Assembly (NCBI RefSeq): GCF_004339745.1
Contig: NZ_SMGP01000002.1
Location: forward strand, 1,488,001 to 1,552,000
Direction: 5' to 3'
Length of the DNA: 64,000 nt
Source: Paraburkholderia sp. BL9I2N2
GTDB taxonomy: Bacteria; Pseudomonadota; Gammaproteobacteria; Burkholderiales; Burkholderiaceae
The notes beneath the pieces were generated by a model. The model saw nothing but the letters and a program-made list of their open reading frames with translations. It did not search any database and was not told where the DNA came from. Below, one piece after another: positions 1 through 8,530 of the stretch (within the stretch, counting starts at the first letter, position 1; each line of letters starts with the position of its first letter). The position numbers and the translations under genes were made by a program.

Positions 1-648
1 GAATATTCGGCGGGATTGAGGGGCCATACCCGGATTTACGTGAACTTTACCGCCATGGTTCAGTATCTGCCCGGCGTGCTGCGTTCCTTTCTACGCGCCA
101 ATCCAAACGTGCGGATCGACATGGTCGAGAAGTCGAGCGATGAAGTGGTGCAGGCGATCGCAAGCGGCGTCGCCGATCTCGGCATCTGCTCGGCGACCGA
201 GGACTCCCTCGGCGATCTGCAGTGGCGCCCGTACAGCGTGGATAAGCTGGTCGTGATCGTGCCGTCGGATCATCGGCTCGCCGGTCGCGCAAGCGTGAGC
301 TTCGCGGAAGCTCTGGAGGACGACTTTGTCAGCATGCCCTACGGGACGTCCATTTCCAAATTGTGCCGCGCCGCCGCCGAGCGTGACGGCAGCCGGCTAC
401 GCGTGCGCATCGAGGTGACAAGCTTCGAGGGCGTGCGCAACATGGTCAGCGCGGGACTCGGCATCGGCGTGCTCCCCAAGGGAAGCGTGACACCGTATGT
501 GCATTCGGCGTCGTTTCGCGCTGTCGAGCTTGACGACCCATGGTCGCTGCGGCCGCTGTCAATCATTGCGCGCAATTTTGACACCCTGCCGCTTCCCGCG
601 CGCATGCTGGTCGATCACCTCGAAGCGCATCATGAGAACGACGCGTGA
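1..648 (+). CDS. LysR-family transcriptional regulator, 3' part only
   Basis: The reading frame is open from the first base of the window, so the N-terminal helix-turn-helix lies outside. The 215 visible codons are the LysR substrate-binding (periplasmic-binding-protein-like) domain. They open with a typical GHTRIYVNFTAMVQYLPGVL strand and continue with RANPNVRIDMVEKSSDEVVQAIASG and a GLGIGVLPKG stretch late in the domain. It is a DNA-binding regulator that senses a small ligand, which cannot be identified from this domain. The next gene, on the same strand about 190 bases downstream, is a D-2-hydroxyacid dehydrogenase, a plausible but unproven target. Confidence 0.85.
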   Translation, partial: EYSAGLRGHTRIYVNFTAMVQYLPGVLRSFLRANPNVRIDMVEKSSDEVVQAIASGVADLGICSATEDSLGDLQWRPYSVDKLVVIVPSDHRLAGRASVSFAEALEDDFVSMPYGTSISKLCRAAAERDGSRLRVRIEVTSFEGVRNMVSAGLGIGVLPKGSVTPYVHSASFRAVELDDPWSLRPLSIIARNFDTLPLPARMLVDHLEAHHENDA

Positions 649-834
649 GGAGCGCCGCCGCTCAACGTTTCCTCCCACACCGCGCGTGGCCTGATAGCGC
701 ACCGACTGCGCCATCGCGGTTCGCGATGGGTGGCGTCGCGAGTTAATGATTTACGTCGTCGGCCGCGTTACCTAGCATTCAGTGCGGAAATTCAGATCAC
801 GGTACCAAGCGGTTCAACTCCCGGAGTGCGCAAT

Positions 835-1800
835 ATGAACGCCAAATCCCCCATCAAGGTAGCGATCCTCGACGACTATCAGAACGTCGCGCTGAGCATG
901 GCAGACTGGTCGCCCCTCGAGAATCGCGCGGACGTGACGGTGTTCAACGACCACGTCGCTGATATCGGGAAACTGATTCAACGCCTGCAGCCATTCGATG
1001 TCGTCTGCGTAATGCGCGAACGCACCCCGCTGCCCCGCGAGGTCATCGAAAGCCTGCCGAACCTGAAGCTGATTGCCTCGACCGGCGCAGGGAATACGTC
1101 GATCGATCACGATGCGGCTGCGGAACGCGGCATCGAAATTCGTCATACGGGCTATTCGTCCACACCGACGATCGAGTTGACGTGGGGGCTGATTCTCGCA
1201 ATGGCCCGCAATATTCCGCTCGAAAATCAGTCGCTGCGTCAGGGAGGCTGGCAGCTTTCGCTTGGCGATGAACTCGCGGGCAAGACGCTCGGATTGCTCG
1301 GCCTTGGCCGCGTCGGCTCGGCGGTCGGCATTATCGGGCGGGCATTCAGAATGAACGTCATCGCGTGGAGCCAGAACCTGACCGAGGAGCGCGCCGTGGA
1401 AAAGGGCGTGCAGCGAGTCAGCAGGGATGTGCTGTTCTCCACGGCGGATTTCCTGTCGATCCACGTGCGGCTGAGCGAGCGCACCCAAGGTTTGGTCGGC
1501 GCGACGGAATTTGCGCAGATGAAACCCACGAGCCGGCTGATCAATACGTCGAGAGGTCCGATCGTCGACCAGGTCGCGCTGCTGACGGCACTCACGACCG
1601 GCCAGATCGCCGGCGCCGCACTGGACGTATACGACGTGGAACCGCTCGACAATCCGCACCCTCTACGCGAATTGCCCAACGTGCTCGCGACACCTCATAT
1701 CGGCTATGTATCGAAGGAGTTATATCGCACCTTCTATGGCGATACGGTGCGTAACATCGTTCAGTGGCTTGATGAAAGCGGAGGTTCTGCGCAAGGCTAG
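835..1800 (+). CDS. D-isomer-specific 2-hydroxyacid dehydrogenase family protein
   Basis: A 321-aa cytoplasmic NAD(P)-dependent oxidoreductase expected to interconvert a 2-hydroxy acid and a 2-oxo acid. The Rossmann loop is visible as GLLGLGRVGSAVG. It is followed by the family signature around INTSRGPIVDQ and the C-terminal DVYDVEPLDNPHPL and ATPHIGY segments, where the catalytic Glu and His lie. Start: the frame is open upstream to about 730, but ATG 835 has a GGAG about 9 bases upstream and begins the conserved fold (KVAILDDYQN), so it is preferred. The substrate is unknown. The family includes phosphoglycerate, glycerate and formate dehydrogenases; the sequence resembles the general 2-hydroxyacid branch. 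Confidence 0.88.
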   Translation: MNAKSPIKVAILDDYQNVALSMADWSPLENRADVTVFNDHVADIGKLIQRLQPFDVVCVMRERTPLPREVIESLPNLKLIASTGAGNTSIDHDAAAERGIEIRHTGYSSTPTIELTWGLILAMARNIPLENQSLRQGGWQLSLGDELAGKTLGLLGLGRVGSAVGIIGRAFRMNVIAWSQNLTEERAVEKGVQRVSRDVLFSTADFLSIHVRLSERTQGLVGATEFAQMKPTSRLINTSRGPIVDQVALLTALTTGQIAGAALDVYDVEPLDNPHPLRELPNVLATPHIGYVSKELYRTFYGDTVRNIVQWLDESGGSAQG

Positions 1801-1818
1801 CCGAGCAGACGATCCTTC

Positions 1819-2235
1819 TCAGTGAACCATTGTCACCGGCGTAACCGTTCGCCTCGATAAAGACGCGAGCATGGCGAGCCTGCGGAAGAAACCCATACGA
1901 CTGGCGTCGATCACCATCACGTCGGGCCGGGTCGTGGCTATATAGTCGGCAATCGCTTTGGCAGGGTGACCGAAGACGCGCTTCCAGTGGTAGGGCACCC
2001 CTGCTTCTTCGAGAATGGTTCGAGCGTCGATCAGAGCCTTCAGCATCGCATGCTTCTCGTGGCGCAACAGTGAGCTTCGAGTGTGGAAAGCGGCTGCGCG
2101 TCCTTGTGCGACGGGCTCGAGAACTTCCAGCAGTTCGACCTCCGTTACGCCGTGCTCGAGAAACATGAACGCGGCATAGCGGGCTGCTTCGACTGCACCG
2201 CCGTGGTCGAGGACGGGGATCAGCATTCGTATCAT
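1819..2235 (-). CDS. Universal stress protein (UspA) family
   Basis: A 138-aa single-domain Usp-fold protein beginning MIRMLIPVLDHGGAVEAARYA and ending in a strand-rich RRTVTPVTMVH. A GGAG lies about 10 bases before ATG 2235. The classical ATP-binding G-x2-G-x9-G(S/T) motif near the C-terminus is not recognisable; that stretch reads VIDASRMGFFRRLAMLASLS. It may therefore belong to the non-ATP-binding UspA-like branch. It converges with the dehydrogenase gene, with only 18 bases between the two stops. The role in stress survival is inferred from the family only. Confidence 0.82.
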   Translation of the reverse strand: MIRMLIPVLDHGGAVEAARYAAFMFLEHGVTEVELLEVLEPVAQGRAAAFHTRSSLLRHEKHAMLKALIDARTILEEAGVPYHWKRVFGHPAKAIADYIATTRPDVMVIDASRMGFFRRLAMLASLSRRTVTPVTMVH

Positions 2236-2354
2236 CCAGAACTCCTGGAAACCGGTATCGCTTTCAGCTTAGTTAAAGCCACGTTAATACGGTGTAAAAG
2301 TACCAGGTTTTGGGCGCCATTACACGGATACGGCCAACCCGACGTGCCGCCCGG

Positions 2355-2699
2355 CTAGGCCTGTATCGCTGCGGGGTTCAATTCGATATGCAGGATGACG
2401 AGCCACCGCTTCGGACAGTCGTCCGCGATCTGCACGTCCTGCATGCCTTCGCCGCCCTGCTTCACGAATCCCTTCTCGCGCGCGAAGCCGAATGCGCGCC
2501 GCGCGTCGGCCTGCAGCCATAACGTCACCATCCCGCATGTCACACAGCTGAAAAGCCAGACGGCTTGATGCGGTGGCGCGGAATCGAGTTGCTGCACGAA
2601 ATACGTGAAAATAGTCGTGAGAATCTGGTTTGTGACAAAGGCGATGGCGACCACCTTGCACAGCCCCCTGAATACCATCGCGGGTCTTGAGGGTGTCAT
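2355..2699 (-). CDS. Small conserved hypothetical membrane protein (DUF2798-like, uncertain)
   Basis: A 114-aa ORF with two hydrophobic stretches, roughly residues 12-32 (CKVVAIAFVTNQILTTIFTY) and 44-62 (AVWLFSCVTCGMVTLWLQA). A charged C-terminal third follows. The pattern suggests a two-helix inner-membrane protein. No catalytic motif is visible and I do not recognise the family with certainty. ATG 2699 is the first start; an alternative ATG at 2678 would drop seven residues, and neither has a good Shine-Dalgarno. It sits alone between the usp gene and kdpE on the same strand. Confidence 0.5.
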   Translation of the reverse strand: MTPSRPAMVFRGLCKVVAIAFVTNQILTTIFTYFVQQLDSAPPHQAVWLFSCVTCGMVTLWLQADARRAFGFAREKGFVKQGGEGMQDVQIADDCPKRWLVILHIELNPAAIQA

Positions 2700-2873
2700 G
2701 AAAGACGGACGCCGAACCCGACGCTCACGCGGCCCTTCGCTTGTTTGAATGCCATATCGACTCCAATAGATCTCTTCATCTCTTCACAGCGCAAAGCCAG
2801 TCACCCACTATACGAAGCCCGCAGTAAAGACCGCGCAACGATTGCCCGCAATGCCGTAAATATTGTGTGAAAT

Positions 2874-3593
2874 TCACCTCACGCCGACCAGCCGGTACCC
2901 CACCCCCGACTCGGTGATGATGTGCTCGGGGCGCGCCGGATCGCTTTCGAGCTTGTGGCGCAGATGTCCCATGTAGATCCGCAGGTAATGGTGGTTATCG
3001 GTTTGCAACGGCCCCCATACCTCGCCGAGCAGTTGCGCATGCGTCAATACCCGCCCCGGATGACGCACCAGCGCGGAGAGAAGCCGGTATTCGATTGGAC
3101 TGAGATGGACGATACGGCTATCGCGCAGCACTTGCCGCTCGCCGAGATCAACGGTGACCAGGCCGAACCGGACCTGCGGCGAGCCGGCCCGCCCGCATGC
3201 GGCCTGCCTGCGCAAATGGGCACGCATCCGCGCGCCTAGCTCGGGCAAGCCAAACGGCTTGGTCAGATAATCGTCGGCGCCGGCATCGAGCGCGGCGACC
3301 TTGTCTTCCTCGCGGCTGCGCGCCGACAAAACGATCACCGGCATCGCCGACCAGGCGCGCAACTGACGGATCACGTCGATGCCGTCCATGTCAGGCAAGG
3401 CCAGATCGATGATGACGAGATCCGCCCGCCGCGTCGCGGCCTGCGCAAGACCTTGTGCGCCGGTCTGCGCTCCGAACACGTTCATCCCGTCCGCTTCGAG
3501 GTGCGCGCGAATGAAGCGGCTTATGGTTGTGTCATCGTCTATCACAACGACTGTTATGGTGGGGTCCCTCATAGAAGCCGCGAGCGTCGACAT
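2874..3593 (-). CDS. kdpE: KdpE-type OmpR-family response regulator
   Basis: A 239-aa two-component response regulator. The receiver domain (about residues 13-125) has the acidic pair in VVVIDDDTT, phospho-acceptor D63 in DLVIIDLALPDMDG and the conserved Lys in DDYLTKPFGLPEL. The winged-helix DNA-binding domain ends in GVGYRLVG. It is expected to activate the kdp operon on low potassium or osmotic stress. ATG 3593 overlaps the kdpC stop in the arrangement TGATG, which implies translational coupling; a TTG one codon upstream is less likely. The partner histidine kinase gene kdpD, normally between kdpC and kdpE, is absent here. Confidence 0.9.
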   Translation of the reverse strand: MSTLAASMRDPTITVVVIDDDTTISRFIRAHLEADGMNVFGAQTGAQGLAQAATRRADLVIIDLALPDMDGIDVIRQLRAWSAMPVIVLSARSREEDKVAALDAGADDYLTKPFGLPELGARMRAHLRRQAACGRAGSPQVRFGLVTVDLGERQVLRDSRIVHLSPIEYRLLSALVRHPGRVLTHAQLLGEVWGPLQTDNHHYLRIYMGHLRHKLESDPARPEHIITESGVGYRLVGVR

Positions 3594-4174
3594 CAATGCA
3601 TTGGCTTGAGGTCGTCCAGCGCAAGGTTGAGCTGAAGCACGTTCACGCGCGCCTCGCCGAAAATGCCGAACTGCCGCCCCTGTGTATTGCTGGCGACAAG
3701 ATCGCGAACCTGATCGACCGGCAGACTCCGCGCTTTCGCCACGCGTTCGACCTGATAGGCTGCGGCCGCCGGGCTGATTTGCGGGTCGAGTCCGCTGCCC
3801 GAGGACGTCACCAGATCCACCGGCACCGGTTGCGACATGTCGTTACCCGCGGCTTTCAAGGCATCGAGACGACCCTTGATTTCGTCCGCGAGCGCGGGGT
3901 TGGTCGGCCCGAGGTTCGAGCCGCCCGAACTCTGCGCGTTGTACGGCATGGGGCTGGTGGCCGACAGGCGTCCCCAGAAATAGTACGGCGCGTCGAACTG
4001 CTGACCGATCAGTTTCGAGCCGACCGGCTTGCCGTTCTTCTCGATCAGACTGCCGCCGGCCTGTGCCGCGAAGGCGCCGCGGCCAAGGGCCGTGACGACG
4101 ACCGGATAGAGCACGCCGGTGATCACGGTCATCAGGATGAAGAGGACGAGTACCGGGCGAATCAGCGTTTTCAT
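3593..4174 (-). CDS. kdpC: Potassium-transporting ATPase subunit KdpC
   Basis: The 193-aa KdpC subunit of the KdpFABC high-affinity K+ pump, a single-pass membrane protein with a large periplasmic domain. The N-terminal transmembrane helix is RPVLVLFILMTVITGVLYPVVV. Family hallmarks follow: GSKLIGQQF, a YFWGRLSATSP stretch and the C-terminal NVLQLNLALD. A GTG at 4183 is in frame, but ATG 4174 has GGAG four bases upstream and begins with the canonical MKTLIRP, so it is chosen. It is 20 bases downstream of kdpB and overlaps kdpE. Confidence 0.95.
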   Translation of the reverse strand: MKTLIRPVLVLFILMTVITGVLYPVVVTALGRGAFAAQAGGSLIEKNGKPVGSKLIGQQFDAPYYFWGRLSATSPMPYNAQSSGGSNLGPTNPALADEIKGRLDALKAAGNDMSQPVPVDLVTSSGSGLDPQISPAAAAYQVERVAKARSLPVDQVRDLVASNTQGRQFGIFGEARVNVLQLNLALDDLKPMH

Positions 4175-4193
4175 GATCTCCACTCCGTTGCGT

Positions 4194-6329
4194 TCAAACC
4201 CAGCCGAACACGTTCAGCACCATATCGATCAGCTTGATGAACGGGAACGGCAGCAGAATCCCGCCCAGCCCGTAGATCAGAAGATTGCGGCGCAGCAGCG
4301 ACGCGGCGCCCAGCGGCCGGTATTTCACGCCCTTGAGCGCAAGCGGAATCAGCGCGACGATGATCAGCGCGTTGAAAATCACCGCCGACAGAATCGCCGA
4401 CGAAGGCGAACTCAGATGCATCACGTCGAGCACGCGCAACTGCGGATAAGTGGTCGCAAACGCCGCCGGGATAATGGCGAAGTACTTGGCGACGTCGTTG
4501 GCAATCGAGAACGTGGTGAGCGAGCCGCGTGTCATCAGCATCTGCTTGCCGATTTCGACGATCTCGATCAGCTTGGTCGGATTGGAATCGAGGTCGACCA
4601 TGTTGCCGGCTTCCTTCGCGGCCTGCGTGCCGGTGTTCATCGCCACCGCGACGTCGGCTTGCGCGAGCGCCGGCGCGTCGTTGGTGCCGTCGCCGGTCAT
4701 CGCGACGAGGCGCCCTTCGGCCTGGTGCGTGCGAATCGTCGTCAGCTTGGCTTCGGGCGTGACTTCCGCGAGAAAATCGTCCACCCCCGCTTCGGCGGCG
4801 ATAGCCGCCGCGGTCAGGCGGTTGTCACCCGTCACCATGATGGTCTTGATGCCCATCTTGCGCAGTTCGGCGAAGCGCTCCTTGATACCGCCCTTGACGA
4901 TGTCCTTCAACTCGATCACGCCCATGCAACGCGCGACGTTTTCGCCCTGGCCTAGCTGCGCGACCACCAGCGGCGTGCTGCCGCGCCGCGCGATTTCCGT
5001 GACCGCGGCCGTCAGTTCGGCCGGAAAGCGGCCGCCATGAGCTTCGACGAAATGCTTGATCGCATCGGCCGCGCCCTTGCGAATCTGGCGGTCGGGCAAA
5101 TCGACACCGCTCATGCGCGACTGCGCGCTGAACGAAAGGAACGTCGCCTGCAGCGCGTGCATATCGCGTTCGCGGATATTGAAGCGCTGCTTCGCGAGCA
5201 CGACGATGCTGCGCCCTTCCGGCGTTTCGTCCGCAAGCGACGACAGTTGCGCGGCATCGGCGAGCATTTCCTCAGTGACGCCCGGCGCCGGCGTGAAAGC
5301 CGACGCCTGGCGATTGCCGAGCGTGATGGTGCCGGTCTTGTCGAGCAGGAGTACGTCGACGTCGCCGGCCGCTTCCACCGCGCGCCCTGAAGTGGCAATC
5401 ACATTCGCCTGCATCATGCGGCTCATGCCCGCCACGCCGATTGCCGACAGCAGCCCGCCGATCGTGGTCGGAATCAGGCACACCAGCAGCGCGACCAGTG
5501 CGGTAATCGTGACGACATGCCCCGCTTTCGCCGCTTCGACCGAAAACATCGAGAACGGCAGCAGCGTGGCGGTGGCGAACAGCAGCACGAGCGTCAACGC
5601 GACGAGCAGAATCGTCAGGGCGATTTCGTTCGGCGTCTTCTGACGCTTTGCGCCTTCCACCATCGCGATCATCCGGTCCAGAAACGCCTCGCCCGGATTC
5701 ACGGTGACCCGCACGACAATCCAGTCCGACAGCACGCGCGTGCCGCCCGTCACCGATGAAAAGTCGCCGCCCGACTCGCGGATCACCGGCGCGGATTCGC
5801 CCGTGATCGCCGATTCGTCGACCGATGCCACGCCTTCGATCACCTCGCCGTCCGCCGGGATCACGTCGCCGGTTTCGACCAGCACGACGTCGCCTTTACG
5901 CAGATCGGTCGCCGTCGTGATGCGGATCGGCGACTTGGGGTGGGAGTCTTGCAGCTTCTTCGCCATGACGTCGCGCTTCGCGCCGCGCAAGGACGCGGCC
6001 TGGGCTTTCGAGCGTCCCTCGGCAAGCGCCTCCGCGAAGTTGGCGAACAGCACCGTGAACCACAGCCACAACGCAATCGCGAGGATGAATCCGGCGGGCG
6101 CCTCGGCCTGGCCGCCGAGCGCGGCGATCCAGAGAATGGTCGTGAGAATGCTGCCCACGTACACGCAGAACATCACCGGATTGCGCAACTGGTGGCGCGG
6201 CGCGAGTTTCTTGAACGAGTCGACGAGGGCCGGCCGGGCAATGGCCGGGTCGAACATCGAGCGCGCGGCATTGCGCGCCTGGCCGATGTTGCCAGGCTGA
6301 TGAACCGGGGGTTGAAATCCGTTGCTCAT
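4194..6329 (-). CDS. kdpB: Potassium-transporting P-type ATPase subunit KdpB
   Basis: The 711-aa catalytic subunit of KdpFABC, hydrolysing ATP to power K+ uptake by KdpA. Visible P-type ATPase motifs are TGES in the actuator domain (AITGESAPVIRE), the phosphorylated Asp at about residue 330 in LLLDKTGTITLGN, and the hinge motif MTGDGTNDAPALAQADVAVAMN. Membrane helices flank the actuator domain and fill the last 150 residues. Length is close to the usual 680-710. It starts 14 bases after kdpA. Confidence 0.97.
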   Translation of the reverse strand: MSNGFQPPVHQPGNIGQARNAARSMFDPAIARPALVDSFKKLAPRHQLRNPVMFCVYVGSILTTILWIAALGGQAEAPAGFILAIALWLWFTVLFANFAEALAEGRSKAQAASLRGAKRDVMAKKLQDSHPKSPIRITTATDLRKGDVVLVETGDVIPADGEVIEGVASVDESAITGESAPVIRESGGDFSSVTGGTRVLSDWIVVRVTVNPGEAFLDRMIAMVEGAKRQKTPNEIALTILLVALTLVLLFATATLLPFSMFSVEAAKAGHVVTITALVALLVCLIPTTIGGLLSAIGVAGMSRMMQANVIATSGRAVEAAGDVDVLLLDKTGTITLGNRQASAFTPAPGVTEEMLADAAQLSSLADETPEGRSIVVLAKQRFNIRERDMHALQATFLSFSAQSRMSGVDLPDRQIRKGAADAIKHFVEAHGGRFPAELTAAVTEIARRGSTPLVVAQLGQGENVARCMGVIELKDIVKGGIKERFAELRKMGIKTIMVTGDNRLTAAAIAAEAGVDDFLAEVTPEAKLTTIRTHQAEGRLVAMTGDGTNDAPALAQADVAVAMNTGTQAAKEAGNMVDLDSNPTKLIEIVEIGKQMLMTRGSLTTFSIANDVAKYFAIIPAAFATTYPQLRVLDVMHLSSPSSAILSAVIFNALIIVALIPLALKGVKYRPLGAASLLRRNLLIYGLGGILLPFPFIKLIDMVLNVFGWV

Positions 6330-6342
6330 GCTGTCCTCTCAA

Positions 6343-8151
6343 TCAATGACCCGCGACCATGATCAGATGCTCGACGACCGGGCCGAGCGCGAGCGCCGGC
6401 ACATACGTCAGCGCGCCGACCAGCACCACCGTGCCGAGCAGCAGCACGACGAACAGCGGGCCGTGCGTCGGCAAAGTTCCGGCGGTCGCGGAGATACGCT
6501 TCTTGGCTGCAAGCGACCCGGCGATCGCCAGCACCGGCACAATCGAGCCGAAGCGGCCAAACCACATGGCGATGGCCAGCGTGGAGTTATAGAACGGCGT
6601 ATTCACCGACAAGCCGGCAAACGCACTGCCGTTGTTATTGGCCGCGGAACTGTAGGCGTAGAGAACCTCGGAGAAGCCGTGCGGCCCCGGATTGGAGATA
6701 CCCGCCGTGCCGGCAGCCGCCAGCACGCCGATCGACGCACCGACCAGCACGAGCAGCGGCGTCAGCAGCACGGCGATCGACACCATCTTCATCTCGTACG
6801 ATTCGATTTTTTTGCCGATGTATTCCGGCGTTCGCCCGATCATCAACCCGGCCACGAACACTGCGAGCAATGCGAACACGAGCATGCCGTAGAGGCCCGA
6901 GCCGACACCGCCGAAGATCACCTCGCCGAGTTCGATCAGCAGCAGCGGCACGAAGCCGCCCATCGGCGTGAGCGAATCGTGCGTATTGAGGACAGCGCCG
7001 CACGAAGCCGCCGTGGTCGCGACCGTGAAGATGCCCGATTGCGCGATGCCGAAGCGGGTTTCCTTGCCTTCCATGTTGCCGCCGGACTGCGTGACCGACG
7101 CGCTTTGGTCGACATGCAGCGTCGAATACAGCGGATTGCCGCTCTGCTCCGATGCGATCTCACCCCCGCAGGCCACCGCGAAAGCAATCGTCATCGCGGC
7201 AAGTACCGCATAGCCTTGACGCCGGTCGCCGACCATCCTGCCGAACACGAGGCACAACGCAGCCGGAATCAGCAGCATCGCGATCATCTGCACGAAGTTG
7301 GCGAACGGCGTCGGGTTCTCGTACGGGTGCGCGGAATTGCCGTTGAAAAAGCCGCCGCCGTTGGTGCCGAGCATCTTGATCGCTTCCTGCGACGCAACCG
7401 GACCCATCGCGATAGTCTGCTTGTCGGCCTTGTTGTCCACCATCACGGGATTGCCCTTCGCGTCCTTGACGGCGTTGCCCTGGGCATCGGTCTTCGGCGT
7501 CTGGTACGTCGTGGCCTGCAGTGTCGGCACGTCCTGGTACGATTCGAAGTTCTGAATCACGCCCTGACTGACGAAGACGAGCGCGATAACAGTCGCGAGC
7601 GGCGCGAGAATATACAGCGTGATACGCGTCAGATCGACCCAGAAGTTACCGATCGTTGCTGTCGTGTGGCGTGCAAAACCGCGAATCAGGGCGACCACGA
7701 CGGCAATACCCGTGGCGGCCGACAAGAAGTTTTGCACCGTCAGAGCCGCCATCTGCGTCAGGTAGCTGACCGTGGATTCCGGCGTGTAGTCCTGCCAGTT
7801 CGTGTTGGTCACGAAGCTGATTGCCGTGTTGAAGGCGGCGTCCGGCGTCATGGGGCCGAAGCCTTGCGGATTGACGGGCAGCCATTGCTGAATGCGCAAA
7901 AAAGCATAGACCGCGAACACACCGAGCGTGTTGAACACCAGCACGGCTAGCGCGTAATACTTCCACGACATCTCAGCCTCGGGATCCACACCCGCCAGCT
8001 TGTACACCGCCGCTTCGAGCGGCCGTCCAATGCGGCGAACGACGACCGACGACCCGTCGAGCACCGCCGTCATGTAGCGGCTGAGCGGAATCGCGAGCGC
8101 GATCAGCACGACGATGAAAACGCCGGGCTGAAACAGGTTATTGAAGTTCAT
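6343..8151 (-). CDS. kdpA: Potassium-transporting ATPase potassium-binding subunit KdpA
   Basis: The 602-aa channel-like K+-selective membrane subunit of KdpFABC. It contains the four pore-loop regions of the superfamily of K+ transporters, visible as TNTNWQDYTPE, GTNGGGFFNGNSAHPYENPT, THDSLTPMGGFVPL and SSAANNNGSAFAG. ATG 8151 overlaps the kdpF stop (ATGA), which fixes the start; the frame upstream of it is out of register with any conserved sequence. It is the longest gene of the operon and is intact. Confidence 0.97.
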   Translation of the reverse strand: MNFNNLFQPGVFIVVLIALAIPLSRYMTAVLDGSSVVVRRIGRPLEAAVYKLAGVDPEAEMSWKYYALAVLVFNTLGVFAVYAFLRIQQWLPVNPQGFGPMTPDAAFNTAISFVTNTNWQDYTPESTVSYLTQMAALTVQNFLSAATGIAVVVALIRGFARHTTATIGNFWVDLTRITLYILAPLATVIALVFVSQGVIQNFESYQDVPTLQATTYQTPKTDAQGNAVKDAKGNPVMVDNKADKQTIAMGPVASQEAIKMLGTNGGGFFNGNSAHPYENPTPFANFVQMIAMLLIPAALCLVFGRMVGDRRQGYAVLAAMTIAFAVACGGEIASEQSGNPLYSTLHVDQSASVTQSGGNMEGKETRFGIAQSGIFTVATTAASCGAVLNTHDSLTPMGGFVPLLLIELGEVIFGGVGSGLYGMLVFALLAVFVAGLMIGRTPEYIGKKIESYEMKMVSIAVLLTPLLVLVGASIGVLAAAGTAGISNPGPHGFSEVLYAYSSAANNNGSAFAGLSVNTPFYNSTLAIAMWFGRFGSIVPVLAIAGSLAAKKRISATAGTLPTHGPLFVVLLLGTVVLVGALTYVPALALGPVVEHLIMVAGH

Positions 8152-8243
8152 TCGAGTGCCTCCGCGCGCAGCAAAGCGTAGACGAGGTAGGCGAACAGAA
8201 TCAGCGTCGAGGCCGCCGCAAGCCAGGTCATCCAGGTAGTCAT
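8148..8243 (-). CDS. kdpF: KdpF small membrane subunit
   Basis: A 31-aa single-helix protein, MTTWMTWLAAASTLILFAYL followed by VYALLRAEALE. The YLxYALLRAE ending is the recognisable KdpF signature. KdpF stabilises the KdpFABC complex in the membrane. Its ATG overlaps the stop of the preceding 34-aa ORF, and its TGA overlaps the kdpA start, so all three are likely translationally coupled. Confidence 0.93.
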   Translation of the reverse strand: MTTWMTWLAAASTLILFAYLVYALLRAEALE

Positions 8244-8344
8244 GGACGGCCTCCCGGCGCGCGGCGAAGCTTGTCGCAGCCAACCACGAACGCGGCGACG
8301 AGGCCGCTGAATGCAACGATTGCAATGACGTAAAGCAGATCCAT
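8240..8344 (-). CDS. 34-aa hypothetical single-helix protein heading the kdp operon
   Basis: The ORF reads MDLLYVIAIVAFSGLVAAFV then VGCDKLRRAPGGRP: one hydrophobic helix (about residues 3-22), a CDKL motif, then a basic tail. GGGAGG lies 8 bases upstream of ATG, a strong ribosome-binding site. Its TGA overlaps the kdpF ATG (ATGA). From memory, short ORFs of this shape, with a Cys-acidic-basic-Leu end, recur upstream of kdpF/kdpA in other proteobacteria and acidobacteria, usually unannotated. Function is unknown; it could be an extra Kdp subunit or a regulatory leader peptide. Confidence 0.72.
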   Translation of the reverse strand: MDLLYVIAIVAFSGLVAAFVVGCDKLRRAPGGRP

Positions 8345-8530
8345 GGCGTGGCCTCCCGCATCGGACTTCCGCACCATCGAATTTAGGCAACTCCGCGTAA
8401 ACGCACTGTTAAGAGAGCGCGCAGATTCGTAAAAAACGTGGACTTGGTTTGGGGGGAAGGTTGTGCGTGGATGGCCAGATTGGACATCGCGAGGTTTGCG
8501 GTGGGCCCGCCTTTAAGGGGCCGTCTCCGT
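8345..8530 (-). promoter_or_regulatory. Presumed kdp operon promoter region
   Basis: The 186-base gap between the kdp operon and the convergent-side LysR gene must hold the kdp promoter. On the minus strand a TTAACA and a downstream TAAATT lie at about 8412 and 8386, a loose sigma-70 fit with over-long spacing. Short T-rich stretches resemble the AT-rich direct repeats bound by KdpE elsewhere, but no clear pair could be defined. The region assignment is by position, not by motif. Confidence 0.35.

Noticed and set aside
6322..7950. A 542-codon ORF on the plus strand across kdpA
   Set aside because: It is antisense to the intact kdpA gene and rich in His, Arg and Gln, as expected for the reverse complement of GC-rich coding DNA. 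No family similarity is visible.
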